The notes: a model not told the origin generated them from the sequence alone. DNA of 64,000 nt from Rhizobium grahamii CCGE 502 (GCF_000298315.2 NZ_AEYE02000014.1:124001-188000), one strand, 5' to 3'; positions 18,214 to 27,223 are shown, numbered from the stretch's first letter. Translations and numbers: made by a program.

Positions 18214-19143
18214 ATGTTTGCAGATACGCAACGCCTTGAAACGGCGAACGCCTCGCTTGGCTTTCATTATGAAGCGGCGCAATCCGAGGCACGCGGTATT
18301 ATCGTTGTCTCCCATGGGTTGGCCGAGCATTCCAAGCGCTACGCCGGTTTTGCGGCGGCGATGGCGACGCGTGGTTATCATGTCTTTGCCTTCGATCACC
18401 GTGGACATGGCGAGACGACTGCTGCGGATGCTCCGATCGGACGCTTTGCCCGCCGCGATGGTGTCAGGCAGGTGATCGATGACGTCTCTGCCGTACGCGA
18501 CCGCGCTGCGGCACAGTATCCCGGCCTGCCAGTCATCGTTTTCGGGCATTCGATGGGCGGTCTCATCGCGCTGAATGCTGCTGTGACCCATCCCGAGAAA
18601 TATGACGCCGTCGCCGTCTGGAACTCCAACTTCAACCCAGGCGTCGCAGGGCGGGCAGCACAAGCGATCCTGTTGGCCGAACGGGCCTTGAAAGGCTCCG
18701 ATGTGCCAAGCGGTATTTTGCCGAAGCTCACCTTCGGCACTTGGGGAAAGTCCATTGCCAATCGTCGAACGGAGTTCGACTGGTTAAGCCGCGACCCTGT
18801 CGAGGTCGACAAGTACATCGCCGACCCGCTGTGCGGCTTCGATGCCTCCGTTTCCCTCTGGCTCGATATCTTCGAACTGACGTTTCGCGCCCCGCAAACG
18901 CCGCATCTGGATCGTCTGCCGAAGCAGACACCGATCCATCTTGTTGGTGGCGGGCAGGATCCGGCGACGGACGGCGGAAAAGCGGTGATCTGGCTTTCAA
19001 ACCATTTGAAAGCGCATGGCTTCTCCCGTATCACGACACAGATATATCAGGACATGCGCCACGAAACGCTGAATGAAATTGGAGCGGACGCGGCCATCGC
19101 CGCATTCGCCGACTGGTGCGACGAAGCGATCGCGAGATCCTGA
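18214..19143 (+). CDS. Alpha/beta hydrolase (monoacylglycerol lipase / lysophospholipase-like)
   Basis: The start at 18214 follows GGGAGGA; 309 residues. Features of the Hydrolase_4 family are SHGLAEHSKRY (oxyanion region), DHRGHGET, and the nucleophile elbow VIFGHSMGG with Ser near residue 110. Likely Asp and His acids/bases are in GGGQDPATDGG and YQDMRHETLNE. It would hydrolyse monoacylglycerols or lysolipids. The next gene starts 16 bp later, so it heads a probable four-gene operon. Confidence 0.88.
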   Translation: MFADTQRLETANASLGFHYEAAQSEARGIIVVSHGLAEHSKRYAGFAAAMATRGYHVFAFDHRGHGETTAADAPIGRFARRDGVRQVIDDVSAVRDRAAAQYPGLPVIVFGHSMGGLIALNAAVTHPEKYDAVAVWNSNFNPGVAGRAAQAILLAERALKGSDVPSGILPKLTFGTWGKSIANRRTEFDWLSRDPVEVDKYIADPLCGFDASVSLWLDIFELTFRAPQTPHLDRLPKQTPIHLVGGGQDPATDGGKAVIWLSNHLKAHGFSRITTQIYQDMRHETLNEIGADAAIAAFADWCDEAIARS

Positions 19144-19159
19144 ACCGAAGGATTTCGCG

Positions 19160-20116
19160 ATGAGCCATGGTATTTCTTCCCGTCCCGTTTCTGCTTCAGA
19201 GGTTTCGACCGGCATTCTGCTGATGTTCCTGTCGGTGCTCGTGTCTCCGATCATCGACATCTTCTCCAAGCTCGCGATCGCCACGATTCCCGCGGCGGAA
19301 ATCACGGCTGCGCGGTTTGTTGTCCAGGCCCTCTGCATGCTGCCGATCGTTGTCTGGCGCGGAAGCTGGAAGGGCTTCTCGTGGCGCGCCAACATCTTTC
19401 ATGCCATGCGCGGCGCCATCATAACGATCTCCATGGTCTCCTTTGTCACGACGCTGAAGTACATGCCGGTCGCCGACGCCATCGCGATCTTCTTCGTCGA
19501 GCCGATCATATTGACGATCCTGAGCAGCATCTTCCTCAAGGAAACAATCGGTTGGCGCCGCTACACGGCTTGCGGCGTCGGCTTCTTCGGCGCGATGCTG
19601 ATTATCCAGCCAAGCTTCCAGGAAGTCGGCTACGTCGCCCTTCTGCCTGTTGTCAGCGCCTTCTGCATCGCCATCTTCGCCTTGATGACGCGCGTGCTGT
19701 CGCACCGGGAAGACCCGTGGGCGATGCAGCTTCAGATGGGCATCTGGGGTTTGCTGTTCTGCGCCATCCTGCTCGCGCTCGGCAACGGCACGGGTTCCGA
19801 CGTCTTTGACTCAGTGATGCCGGATGGCCGTGGCTACCTCTACCTGGTCGGCGTCGGCGTCACGGCGGCCATTGCCGGCATCTTCGGTGTCTATGCCTAC
19901 CGCGCCGCGCCCGCCTCGACATTGGCGCCCCTTCAGTATTTCGAGATCGTGTCGGCAACCATCTTTGCCTGGCTCGTCTTCGGCGACTTCCCGGATGCGC
20001 TCAAGTGGCTCGGCATCTTCATCATCATCGCCTCGGGCCTGTACATCATATGGCGCGAGCGGCGCTTTGCATCGAAGCCCGTATCCGATACACCTCAATC
20101 GGCCCTGGCGCCCTGA
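19160..20116 (+). CDS. EamA/DMT superfamily transporter
   Basis: I chose the ATG at 19160 (MSHGISS, 318 residues) because AAGGATT precedes it and the upstream extension overlaps the hydrolase gene. About ten hydrophobic segments form two EamA repeats (residues about 20-150 and 165-295), with FVEPIILTILSSIFLKETIGWRR in the first and APASTLAPLQYFEIV in the second. DMT proteins move metabolites across the inner membrane. It lies between a hydrolase and a CoA-transferase in one operon, so it may handle a substrate or product of that pathway. Confidence 0.88.
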   Translation: MSHGISSRPVSASEVSTGILLMFLSVLVSPIIDIFSKLAIATIPAAEITAARFVVQALCMLPIVVWRGSWKGFSWRANIFHAMRGAIITISMVSFVTTLKYMPVADAIAIFFVEPIILTILSSIFLKETIGWRRYTACGVGFFGAMLIIQPSFQEVGYVALLPVVSAFCIAIFALMTRVLSHREDPWAMQLQMGIWGLLFCAILLALGNGTGSDVFDSVMPDGRGYLYLVGVGVTAAIAGIFGVYAYRAAPASTLAPLQYFEIVSATIFAWLVFGDFPDALKWLGIFIIIASGLYIIWRERRFASKPVSDTPQSALAP

Positions 20117-20134
20117 TCTGCTCGTGGGAGGAAC

Positions 20135-21337
20135 ATGACGGACAATCAGCCCCAAAAGCCGCCGCTGTCCGGCATCCGCGTCATCGAGCTCGCACGCGTG
20201 CTTGCCGGCCCATGGGCCGGCCAGATGCTGGCCGATCTCGGCGCCGATGTGATCAAGGTCGAAAACCCGGATGGGGGCGATGACACCCGGCACTGGGGCC
20301 CGCCCTTTGTCGAGGGTGCCGACGGCGAAAACCTCTCCGCTGCCTACTATCACTCTGCCAACCGCGGCAAGCGCTCGATCACTGCCGATCTGAAGCGCGA
20401 GGAAGACCAGGCGCTGGTTCGCCGCCTCATTGCCACGGCCGATGTGGTCATCGAGAACTTCAAGCTCGGCGGGCTCGTGAAATACGGCCTCGATTACGAG
20501 AGCCTGAAGAAGATCAACCCGAAGCTTGTTTATTGCTCGATCACCGGTTTCGGCCAGAACGGTCCCTATGCCAGCCTGGCAGGTTATGACTATATCGTTC
20601 AGGGCATGTCGGGTTTCATGTCGGTCACCGGTGAGCCCGACGGACAGCCGATGAAGGCGGGCGTTGCGATCGCCGACATCTTTACCGGCATTTATGCGGT
20701 CGCAGCCATAGAGGCAGCGCTGATTCACGCTCAGAGGACCGGCGAAGGGCAATTGGTCGATATGGCGCTGCTCGATGTCCAGTCAGCCGTACTGGCCAAC
20801 CAGAACATGAACTATCTGGTTTCCGGTCGCGCCCCGACACGGCTTGGAAACGCACATCCGAATATCTCGCCCTATGAAGTCGTCCCAACCGCCGATGGCT
20901 ATCTGATCCTCGCGGTCGGCAACGACGGCCAGTTCCGCCGCCTATGTGCGATCCTCGGTCTCGAGAGTACTGCTGACGATCCACGTTTTTCGGCGAACAA
21001 GGCGCGTGTCGCGAACCGTGACGAGGTCCGCAGGCTCGTTTCCACCGAAACGCTGAAATGGCAGAAAGCCGACCTTTTAAAAGCCTGTGAGGCCAATGCC
21101 GTTCCGGCCGGTGCGATCAACACCATCGAGGAAATGTTTGAGGATCCGCAAATCCAGGCGCGAGGAATGCGGGTAGATCTCGCCGACGCAAAGGGTACCG
21201 TCATTCCGGGCGTGAGGACGCCGGTGGTGCTGTCGCAGACGCCGTTGCGTTATGAGCGGCCGAGCCCGCGGCTGGGAGAACATCAGGAGGAGGTTCTGGC
21301 GGAACTCGCCGAACTGGAGGGGAAAAGACCATCATGA
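20135..21337 (+). CDS. CaiB/BaiF family CoA-transferase
   Basis: This 400-residue class III CoA-transferase starts with GIRVIELARVLAGPWAGQMLADLGADVIKVE. The catalytic Asp is expected near VDMALLDVQ (about residue 209). Further blocks are GPPFVEG, NRGKRSI and YCSITGFGQNGPY. Members move CoA between carboxylic acids, such as formyl-CoA and oxalate or succinyl-CoA and a dicarboxylate. Its stop overlaps the ATG of the ThDP enzyme (ATGA). This pairing recalls frc/oxc, but the acid substrate is not evident. Confidence 0.92.
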   Translation: MTDNQPQKPPLSGIRVIELARVLAGPWAGQMLADLGADVIKVENPDGGDDTRHWGPPFVEGADGENLSAAYYHSANRGKRSITADLKREEDQALVRRLIATADVVIENFKLGGLVKYGLDYESLKKINPKLVYCSITGFGQNGPYASLAGYDYIVQGMSGFMSVTGEPDGQPMKAGVAIADIFTGIYAVAAIEAALIHAQRTGEGQLVDMALLDVQSAVLANQNMNYLVSGRAPTRLGNAHPNISPYEVVPTADGYLILAVGNDGQFRRLCAILGLESTADDPRFSANKARVANRDEVRRLVSTETLKWQKADLLKACEANAVPAGAINTIEEMFEDPQIQARGMRVDLADAKGTVIPGVRTPVVLSQTPLRYERPSPRLGEHQEEVLAELAELEGKRPS

Positions 21338-22992
21338 AAAAGACTGGCGGAGAACTGATCGTCGAGGCCCTGAAAGCGAATGGGGTGAAACGCCTCTCCT
21401 GCGTGCCCGGCGAGAGTTTCCTTGCCGTGCTCGACGCGCTCTACGATAGCGACATAGACGTGATGGTCTGCCGTCAGGAAGGCGGCGCGGCCATGATGGC
21501 AGACGCATGGGGCAGGCTCACCGGCGAGCCCGGTATCTGCATGGTAACCCGCGGCCCAGGCGCTACGAATGCCACCGCAGGGCTGCATATCGCCAGGCAG
21601 GATTCTATTCCGATGATCCTGTTCATCGGCCAAGTCCAACGCGATGCAAGGGAACGCGAGGCCTTTCAGGAGGTCGAGTTCCGCCGTGCGCTGACGGAGT
21701 TCAGCAAATGGGTAGGCGAGATCGACGACGCGGCACGCATCCCGGAATTCGTCACCCGTGCCTTTGCAATTGCAACATCCGGCCGTCCCGGCCCCGTCGT
21801 CCTGTCACTGCCCGAAGACATGCTCCGAGACGAGGTAGAGGCGCCCCGCGCCAAGCGCTACTCGCGCGTCGAAGCTCATCCCGGCCGCCGCCAGATTGAC
21901 GACTTTTACTTGCGGCTACTGAAGGCCGAGCGACCGATGGTCATCGTCGGCGGCACGCGTTGGGATGCGGATGCGGTTGCCGACCTGAAGGCCTTCTCGG
22001 AACGCTTCGCCCTCCCTGTCGGCTGCTCGTTCCGTCGACAGATGTTGTTCGACCATCTGCATCCAAACTACGCCGGGGATGTCGGCATCGGCATCAACCC
22101 AGCGCTGGCTAAGGAGATCAAGGAGAGCGATCTGCTGATTCTGCTCGGCGGACGGATGTCGGAAATGCCCTCCTCCGGCTATACACTGATCGACATCCCC
22201 TACCCGCAGCAATCACTCGTCCACATTCATCCGGATCCGTCAGAGCTTGGCCGTGTCTACCGACCCGACCTCGCAATCAGCGCGAGCCCGAGCGACTTCG
22301 TTGCGGATCTTGCTGATCTTGAGGCGCCCAGCGAACTCAGATGGGCGGAACGAACCGAACGGATGCATCAGACCTACATGGCATGGTCGACGCCACCGCA
22401 AACCGGTCCCGGCCCGGTCCATATGGGACCGGTCATGGAGTGGATCGAGGCAAACACCCGCCCCGACACAATCTTCACCAACGGCGCCGGTAACTATGCC
22501 ACCTGGCTGCACCGCTTCCATCGATTCCGCCAGTTCAACACCCAGGCGGCGCCGGCGTCCGGCTCCATGGGTTACGGCCTGCCCGCCGCAGTCGCCGCCA
22601 AGCAGCTCTTTCCCGAACGCGAGGTCATCTGTTTCGCCGGAGACGGCTGCTTCCTGATGCACGGCCAGGAATTTGCGACCGCCGTGCGCTATAACCTGCC
22701 GATCATCGCCATTGTCATCAACAACGGCATCTACGGCACCATCCGCATGCATCAGGAGCGCGAGTATCCGGGCCGCGTCAGCGGCACCGATCTGACCAAC
22801 CCGGACTTTGCCGCGCTTGCACGCGCTTACGGTGGCCATGGGGAGACGGTCGAGACGACGGAAAGCTTCGCAGCCGCCTTCGAGCGTGCAAGGGCGAGCG
22901 GCAAACCCTCGATCATCGAGGTAAAGCTCGACCCGGAAGCCATTACGCCGACGCGCACGCTCTCCGAAATCGCCCAAACAAAAAGCCGGTGA
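21334..22992 (+). CDS. Thiamine diphosphate-dependent enzyme (acetolactate synthase / 2-hydroxyacyl-CoA lyase-like)
   Basis: This 552-residue protein has the three domains of the POX/AHAS family. The N-terminal PYR domain has CRQEGGAAMMADAWGRLTG with the catalytic Glu and TRGPGATNA. A middle domain follows at about 190-330. The C-terminal PP domain binds ThDP-Mg through GDGCFLMHGQEFATA and VINNGIYG. It lacks obvious AHAS partner genes nearby and is translationally coupled to a CoA-transferase, so a role in cleaving or making a 2-hydroxyacyl or oxo compound is possible. The true reaction is not evident from sequence. Confidence 0.85.
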   Translation: MKKTGGELIVEALKANGVKRLSCVPGESFLAVLDALYDSDIDVMVCRQEGGAAMMADAWGRLTGEPGICMVTRGPGATNATAGLHIARQDSIPMILFIGQVQRDAREREAFQEVEFRRALTEFSKWVGEIDDAARIPEFVTRAFAIATSGRPGPVVLSLPEDMLRDEVEAPRAKRYSRVEAHPGRRQIDDFYLRLLKAERPMVIVGGTRWDADAVADLKAFSERFALPVGCSFRRQMLFDHLHPNYAGDVGIGINPALAKEIKESDLLILLGGRMSEMPSSGYTLIDIPYPQQSLVHIHPDPSELGRVYRPDLAISASPSDFVADLADLEAPSELRWAERTERMHQTYMAWSTPPQTGPGPVHMGPVMEWIEANTRPDTIFTNGAGNYATWLHRFHRFRQFNTQAAPASGSMGYGLPAAVAAKQLFPEREVICFAGDGCFLMHGQEFATAVRYNLPIIAIVINNGIYGTIRMHQEREYPGRVSGTDLTNPDFAALARAYGGHGETVETTESFAAAFERARASGKPSIIEVKLDPEAITPTRTLSEIAQTKSR

Positions 22993-23008
22993 GCGAAACT
23001 CACCGGCC
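22981..23008 (-). terminator. Terminator of ridA-like gene, overlapping the 3' end of the ThDP gene
   Basis: GCCGGTGAG and CTCACCGGC pair over CGAAA. On the minus strand a T run follows. The stem contains the stop codon of the plus-strand ThDP gene, so it probably ends both transcripts. Confidence 0.8.
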
Positions 23009-23031
23009 ATACAAATCGCGGTGCTGTCGAC

Positions 23032-23376
23032 TTAGTCGAGAGCGGCTGTAACCGTGAACTCAACCTTGTACTTCGGCGCGGCAAGCTTGGCTTCGCTGGT
23101 TGCGCGAGCCGGCGTGTTCGCCGGATCGACCCAGGCTTCCCAGGCAGCGTTCATTTCTGCGAAGTAGGACATGTCGGAAAGATAGATCAGCGTCTGCAGG
23201 ATCTTCGACTTGTTCGAGCCGGCTGCAGCAAGCAGACGATCGACTTCGGCGAGCGCCGACTTGCACTGTTCCGTGACGCTTTCGCCTTCGCCCACCTGGC
23301 CAGCGAGGTAGACGGTGTTGCCGTGGATGACTGCGCCGCTCATGCGGGCGCCGACGTCGATGCGCTTGATGCTCAT
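23032..23376 (-). CDS. RidA family protein (enamine/imine deaminase-like)
   Basis: This 114-residue protein has the YjgF/RidA fold marks: GNTVYLAGQVGEG near residue 20, QTLIYLSDM, and a C-terminal PARATSEAKLAAPKYKVEFTV that contains the conserved Arg (about 91) in the active-site region. The final Glu of classic RidA (xIExxA) is shifted to VEFTVTA, so catalytic equivalence is not certain. RidA proteins hydrolyse reactive 2-aminoacrylate. An AGGAGA ribosome binding site precedes the ATG. A terminator stands between it and the next upstream gene. Confidence 0.88.
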   Translation of the reverse strand: MSIKRIDVGARMSGAVIHGNTVYLAGQVGEGESVTEQCKSALAEVDRLLAAAGSNKSKILQTLIYLSDMSYFAEMNAAWEAWVDPANTPARATSEAKLAAPKYKVEFTVTAALD

Positions 23377-23401
23377 GATTGTCTCCTATTGATGAAATGA
23401 A

Positions 23402-23428
23402 AGACGCCGCTGGGTTGAAGCGGCGTCG
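23402..23428 (-). terminator. Rho-independent terminator upstream of the ridA-like gene
   Basis: GACGCCGCT pairs with AGCGGCGTC; the minus strand continues with a T-rich run. It closes the transcript of the TIGR01244-type gene. Confidence 0.75.
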
Positions 23429-23449
23429 AACCTGGATCAGTGATCGTTC

Positions 23450-23788
23450 TTATGCGCGGATGTGGTGCGTCTTCTGATAGATCGCGGTCGAACGCGCGCC
23501 GGAACGGCAGTAGCCGAGCATCGGACGCGGAAACTCATCCAGGGCATCGACCATACCGGTGACAGCCTCCTCATTGACGCCCATCGGGCCGACCGGCACA
23601 TGCGCGATATCGAGACCGAGTTCCTTGGCGCGCGCGGCTACCAGCGCATACGGCGTCTGGTCGGAGCTTTCATCGTCCGGACGATGGCAGACGATCGATT
23701 TGAAACCCAAGGCCTTGATCTGATCGAGATCCTCGACCGAAATCTGCCCGGAAACGGAATATTCGTCGTCGATCTGGCGAATGTCCAT
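23450..23788 (-). CDS. TIGR01244 / DUF442 family phosphatase-fold protein (Blh-like)
   Basis: The protein has 112 residues. It has the Cys-loop GYCRSGARS (about residues 92-100), like the P-loop of dual-specificity phosphatases and rhodanese-like sulfurtransferases, preceded by FKSIVCHRPDDES. In related bacteria this domain is fused to a persulfide dioxygenase or beta-lactamase-like enzyme (Blh), linked to sulfide handling; here it stands alone. The AGGAGG before the ATG fixes the start. Confidence 0.85.
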   Translation of the reverse strand: MDIRQIDDEYSVSGQISVEDLDQIKALGFKSIVCHRPDDESSDQTPYALVAARAKELGLDIAHVPVGPMGVNEEAVTGMVDALDEFPRPMLGYCRSGARSTAIYQKTHHIRA

Positions 23789-23857
23789 CGCTAATCCTCC
23801 TGAAATCGTGGGGTGAATGACTACGCCGCCCTATGCGCAGCGTCAACCGCAGATCGC

Positions 23858-24697
23858 TCAAACGAAGGCGAAGCTGAGCGCATAATCGCGGCTCTCGCCG
23901 GGCTTCAGCATGACGAATTCGTCCGATGCCTCCAGTTCGGAGCGCGATACCCACCGATGCGACACCGGCTCGATGCCAAGAACGTCGGCAGGCGCCTTCT
24001 GATTGCGCCAGACCTGCAGGTGCGGCAGCGTCTCGGCAAGAATACGTACCCTGAGAACCTTGCCACCAGTGGCAGCAATCGGGCCAAGCCGTACCTCGGC
24101 AAAGCCGCCCTCCGTTGCCGGCGCCTCCACGCAGAAGATGCCGCCCGGTTCCTCGCCGAAATTCCAGGGGAAGCCACCGCCATCGAGCATCTTGCCTTCG
24201 AGGCGCGTGCCGGCGTCGAACCACTTGCCACCGATATTCATATGGTACATCAGGAAGGTCGGAACGACCTTGTCGCTTGTGTTGACGACCTTGTCTCTGA
24301 GACTGACTTCGCCTGTCCCGCCGTTGATGAACCAATGGCGCTCGATGCGCGCCGGCAAGCCTTCGACGGTTACGATATCGATGTCCGCCCTGCACTCGGC
24401 ATTGCCATTATCGAACTTCGTCCAGAGAACTTTGGCTGCATGGCCGGGGCCCGATCCATGCAAGGGATACACCTTCCCGTCGGCGCGGCCGGGTATGGGC
24501 TCACGATGACGGATATGATCCGGTCCGCAGGTAAAGAGGAAGCCCCGCACGGAATGCCAAATGCGCGCATCGCCGTCATCCGGAACCGCCTCCTTAGGAG
24601 AAAGGTCGACGCCGTTGACGACACATCCGCCTATATCCATCAGCGACGTCTCGTCGAGCATCAGTTTCGGCCCTTTGGCGGCGGCAAACTCGATCAT
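23858..24697 (-). CDS. DUF4432 family protein (aldose 1-epimerase-like fold)
   Basis: The start at 24697 follows GGGAGGAAG, giving 279 residues. Conserved-looking parts are GGCVVNGVDLSP, FLFTCGPDHIRHREP, YPLHGSG with a His, and MYHMNIGGKWFD. These resemble the galactose-mutarotase-like beta-sandwich with two active-site His residues. No enzyme activity is established for most of the family. The gene stands alone between the TIGR01244 gene and a divergent L,D-transpeptidase gene. Confidence 0.8.
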   Translation of the reverse strand: MIEFAAAKGPKLMLDETSLMDIGGCVVNGVDLSPKEAVPDDGDARIWHSVRGFLFTCGPDHIRHREPIPGRADGKVYPLHGSGPGHAAKVLWTKFDNGNAECRADIDIVTVEGLPARIERHWFINGGTGEVSLRDKVVNTSDKVVPTFLMYHMNIGGKWFDAGTRLEGKMLDGGGFPWNFGEEPGGIFCVEAPATEGGFAEVRLGPIAATGGKVLRVRILAETLPHLQVWRNQKAPADVLGIEPVSHRWVSRSELEASDEFVMLKPGESRDYALSFAFV

Positions 24698-24930
24698 CGT
24701 CCAACTTCCTCCCGGTTCTGACCACCTGCGCACGGTTATGTCGCGCCGTCGAATTCGTCAATCGTGACCGCGCGCCGGGCGCATCGGAACCGACCGACGC
24801 CCCCAGATGTTTATGACCAAAGGAGAAATCACGGAATTTTTATCTTTTGTTCAGGACGATTTCATAAATTCCACACTAGCGTCAAAATTCGCAGGTGTGT
24901 GTCGGCCAAGTCACTGAAGGGTCTGAAGAC

Positions 24931-26286
24931 GTGAATCGCTTTGTAATATCGGGATTGTCTGCCGCAGCAGCCCTGCTGGCCATCGCTGTCGCGACGCCTT
25001 CTGCCGAGGCACAACAGTTTTATAATGGTCGCCAACGCGACGTCGTCTTCGTGGCGCCAAACGGCGATATCCTTGACTACGTCCCGTCGGGCGCAGCCTA
25101 CGCACGCGACCGGCGCGGCAACCGTGTCCTTATCGATCCCTACGGCAATGTGATCGCAACCGAGATGCGTGCGCGCGGCTATTACCCGCGCCCGCCGGTG
25201 CGCGACGCCTACAATAGCGATGGCTACTACGGAGACGATCCGTACGGCGATGCGCGTTACTCTGAGCGCGGTGCGGTCACCGGCTCGATCCCGCGCGACG
25301 CTGCGATCGACCGACAGCCGCTTGACGATCAGCCTTACCCGCCGGGCGGCGATAACTATGCGTCGATCGAGCAGGATCAGCAGACGCCTGAGATGTTGGA
25401 GCCGAAGCCACCGCAGGAGCCGGTGATCACGCTCAAGAACAAGTCGAAGTCCGAAATTGTCGCGCTGCAGGTTTTCCTTGATCGCGCTGGCGTGTCTCCC
25501 GGCGCCATCGATGGGCGCATGGGCGCCAACGTCACCAAGGCAATCTATGCCTACCAACAGATGGCGGGCGAGACGCTTGACCCCAACAACACGGATGCCA
25601 TTCTCGAGCAGTTGCGCATGACCGGCGGCCTACCGCTCGTCAGCTACACGATTACGCCGGCGGATGCCGCCGGCCCCTACGTGGCGGAAATCCCGGAGGA
25701 CTACGCGCACAAGGCCGCCCTGTCATCTCTGGGCTACACCTCGACGACCGAGATGCTTGCCGAGCGCTTCCACATGGACGAAGGCTTCCTGAAGGAGATC
25801 AACCCGGGCGTGGATTTCACGGTTCCAGGCACCATCATCAAGGTCGTTAATCCGGGCGACGCAAAGGCCGGGGCAGTTGCGCGCATCGTGGCAGACAAGG
25901 GTCGCAAGCAGGTCTTCGCCTATGGCAACAATGGCAACTTGATTGCCGCTTACCCGGCTTCGATCGGATCGACGGACACGCCCTCGCCGTCCGGCACAGT
26001 CACGGTCGAACGCGTCGCCTTGAACCCGGGCTACACCTACAATCCGAAGATCAACTTTCAGCAGGGCGCCAACGACAAGATCCTGAATATCCCACCGGGT
26101 CCCAACGGGCCTGTCGGTACGGTCTGGATGGCGCTCTCGAAGCCGACCTACGGCATCCACGGAACGCCGGAGCCGTCGAAGATCGGCCGCACGCAGAGCC
26201 ACGGCTGCATCCGTCTGACGAACTGGGATGCCACCGAGCTCGCGAAGATGGTCAAGTCCGGCGTGACGGTCGAATTCGTCGATTGA
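24931..26286 (+). CDS. L,D-transpeptidase (YkuD) with peptidoglycan-binding domain
   Basis: I chose the GTG at 24931 (451 residues), which gives a clean signal peptide (MNRFVISGLSAAAALLAIAV... cut after SAEA). A Tyr/Asp/Arg-rich region follows up to about residue 150, then a PG_binding_1 module (VALQVFLDRAGVSPGAIDG). The YkuD domain fills the C-terminal third, with YGIHGTPEPSKIGRTQSHGC and IRLTNWD carrying the catalytic His-Gly-Cys. It would make 3-3 crosslinks in peptidoglycan or attach proteins to it. Polar-growing Rhizobiales rely heavily on such enzymes. Confidence 0.92.
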   Translation: MNRFVISGLSAAAALLAIAVATPSAEAQQFYNGRQRDVVFVAPNGDILDYVPSGAAYARDRRGNRVLIDPYGNVIATEMRARGYYPRPPVRDAYNSDGYYGDDPYGDARYSERGAVTGSIPRDAAIDRQPLDDQPYPPGGDNYASIEQDQQTPEMLEPKPPQEPVITLKNKSKSEIVALQVFLDRAGVSPGAIDGRMGANVTKAIYAYQQMAGETLDPNNTDAILEQLRMTGGLPLVSYTITPADAAGPYVAEIPEDYAHKAALSSLGYTSTTEMLAERFHMDEGFLKEINPGVDFTVPGTIIKVVNPGDAKAGAVARIVADKGRKQVFAYGNNGNLIAAYPASIGSTDTPSPSGTVTVERVALNPGYTYNPKINFQQGANDKILNIPPGPNGPVGTVWMALSKPTYGIHGTPEPSKIGRTQSHGCIRLTNWDATELAKMVKSGVTVEFVD

Positions 26287-26305
26287 TCCCTCGGCCAGCG
26301 CCAAT

Positions 26306-26337
26306 AAAAAATGCGCCCCTTCGGGCGCATTTTTTTG
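26306..26337. terminator. Bidirectional Rho-independent terminator
   Basis: AAAAAATGCGCCC pairs with GGGCGCATTTTTT over a CTTC-type loop. The A and T runs serve both the L,D-transpeptidase gene and the convergent ParA gene. Confidence 0.93.
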
Positions 26338-26369
26338 TCGATCAAGTTTTGTTCAAGCAGCCGAGCGGA

Positions 26370-27053
26370 TCAGAGGACCGGTGCTGCGCGTTGGCTCGGC
26401 ACCTTTGCCATGATCTCTTCAGCGAAACAGCGCGCGTTCTCACGCGCCTTGTCGAGGTTGCTGACACGGGCTGCATCGAGGGAATGCAGCGTACCGCCGC
26501 AGTCGAAAAGATCGCGGAAGGCTGAGCGTTCGATGATCGCGGTATCGAGCACCGGCACCTGGCGCTCGCTCAGCAGCGACTTGACAATCGAGAGCGCCCG
26601 CGTCGTTACCATCGAGTTGACGCGCGTCAGGACAACCGAGTGCCCGATGCGGATACCCGCCTTCTCATCGAGATATTGCAGCAGCTCGAGCACCTGAGCA
26701 CCGCCGCGCGCGTCCATGGCGCAGCCCTGGATCGGGATGAGCACGTGGTCTGAAAGCCCGATGGCCGTCGCCAACAGCGGATTGCGCGCGCCTGGGAGAT
26801 CGATGATGAAGTAATCCGTATTGTGCTTGTTTTCCGAAATGTGCAGCGGCAGGGACGCCGATGTGACGAAGTCGATCACCGAGATGTTGGCCACGTGGCC
26901 GGACACCTCATGCCATCGCGTGATCCAGTGCTGCGGATCGGCATCCAGGATGGTCACCCGATAGCCCTTCTGGGCGAGCTCGGTGGCAAGGAGAAGAACG
27001 GCTGTCGTCTTGCCGGCGCCGCCCTTGGTGTTTGCGAAAGTGATGACTGGCAT
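26370..27053 (-). CDS. Orphan ParA/MinD-family ATPase
   Basis: This 227-residue protein has a deviant Walker A at the start (KGGAGKTTAVLLLATEL), Walker A' DADPQHWITRW and Walker B YFIIDLPGA. No ParB, VirB or flagellar gene is nearby. The short length and lack of an N-terminal DNA-binding extension fit the small chromosomal ParA-like or VirC1-like group, used for positioning of cargo or plasmids. The partner is unknown. The start follows GAGGACCG. Confidence 0.85.
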   Translation of the reverse strand: MPVITFANTKGGAGKTTAVLLLATELAQKGYRVTILDADPQHWITRWHEVSGHVANISVIDFVTSASLPLHISENKHNTDYFIIDLPGARNPLLATAIGLSDHVLIPIQGCAMDARGGAQVLELLQYLDEKAGIRIGHSVVLTRVNSMVTTRALSIVKSLLSERQVPVLDTAIIERSAFRDLFDCGGTLHSLDAARVSNLDKARENARCFAEEIMAKVPSQRAAPVL

Positions 27054-27223
27054 GATCGGTCCTCGAAGGGAAAGTGAGCCGCTCTATGGCTCTGTCGCGC
27101 ACTCTCGGAAGCATCGTGCGGTTAATGCATCCTTTCTAATCATGGTTAACAACTTCTAAACGCGACACCTGAAATTGCGGCCGACATTTCTTGCACTCAG
27201 GCGAAATCGCGACACGCGCGCAT

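Noticed and set aside
21334-22992. Calling the CoA-transferase/ThDP pair frc/oxc (oxalate degradation)
   Set aside because: The ThDP protein matches the acetolactate-synthase type (RQEGGA, GATNA) rather than oxalyl-CoA decarboxylase sequence blocks, so the specific name was not used.
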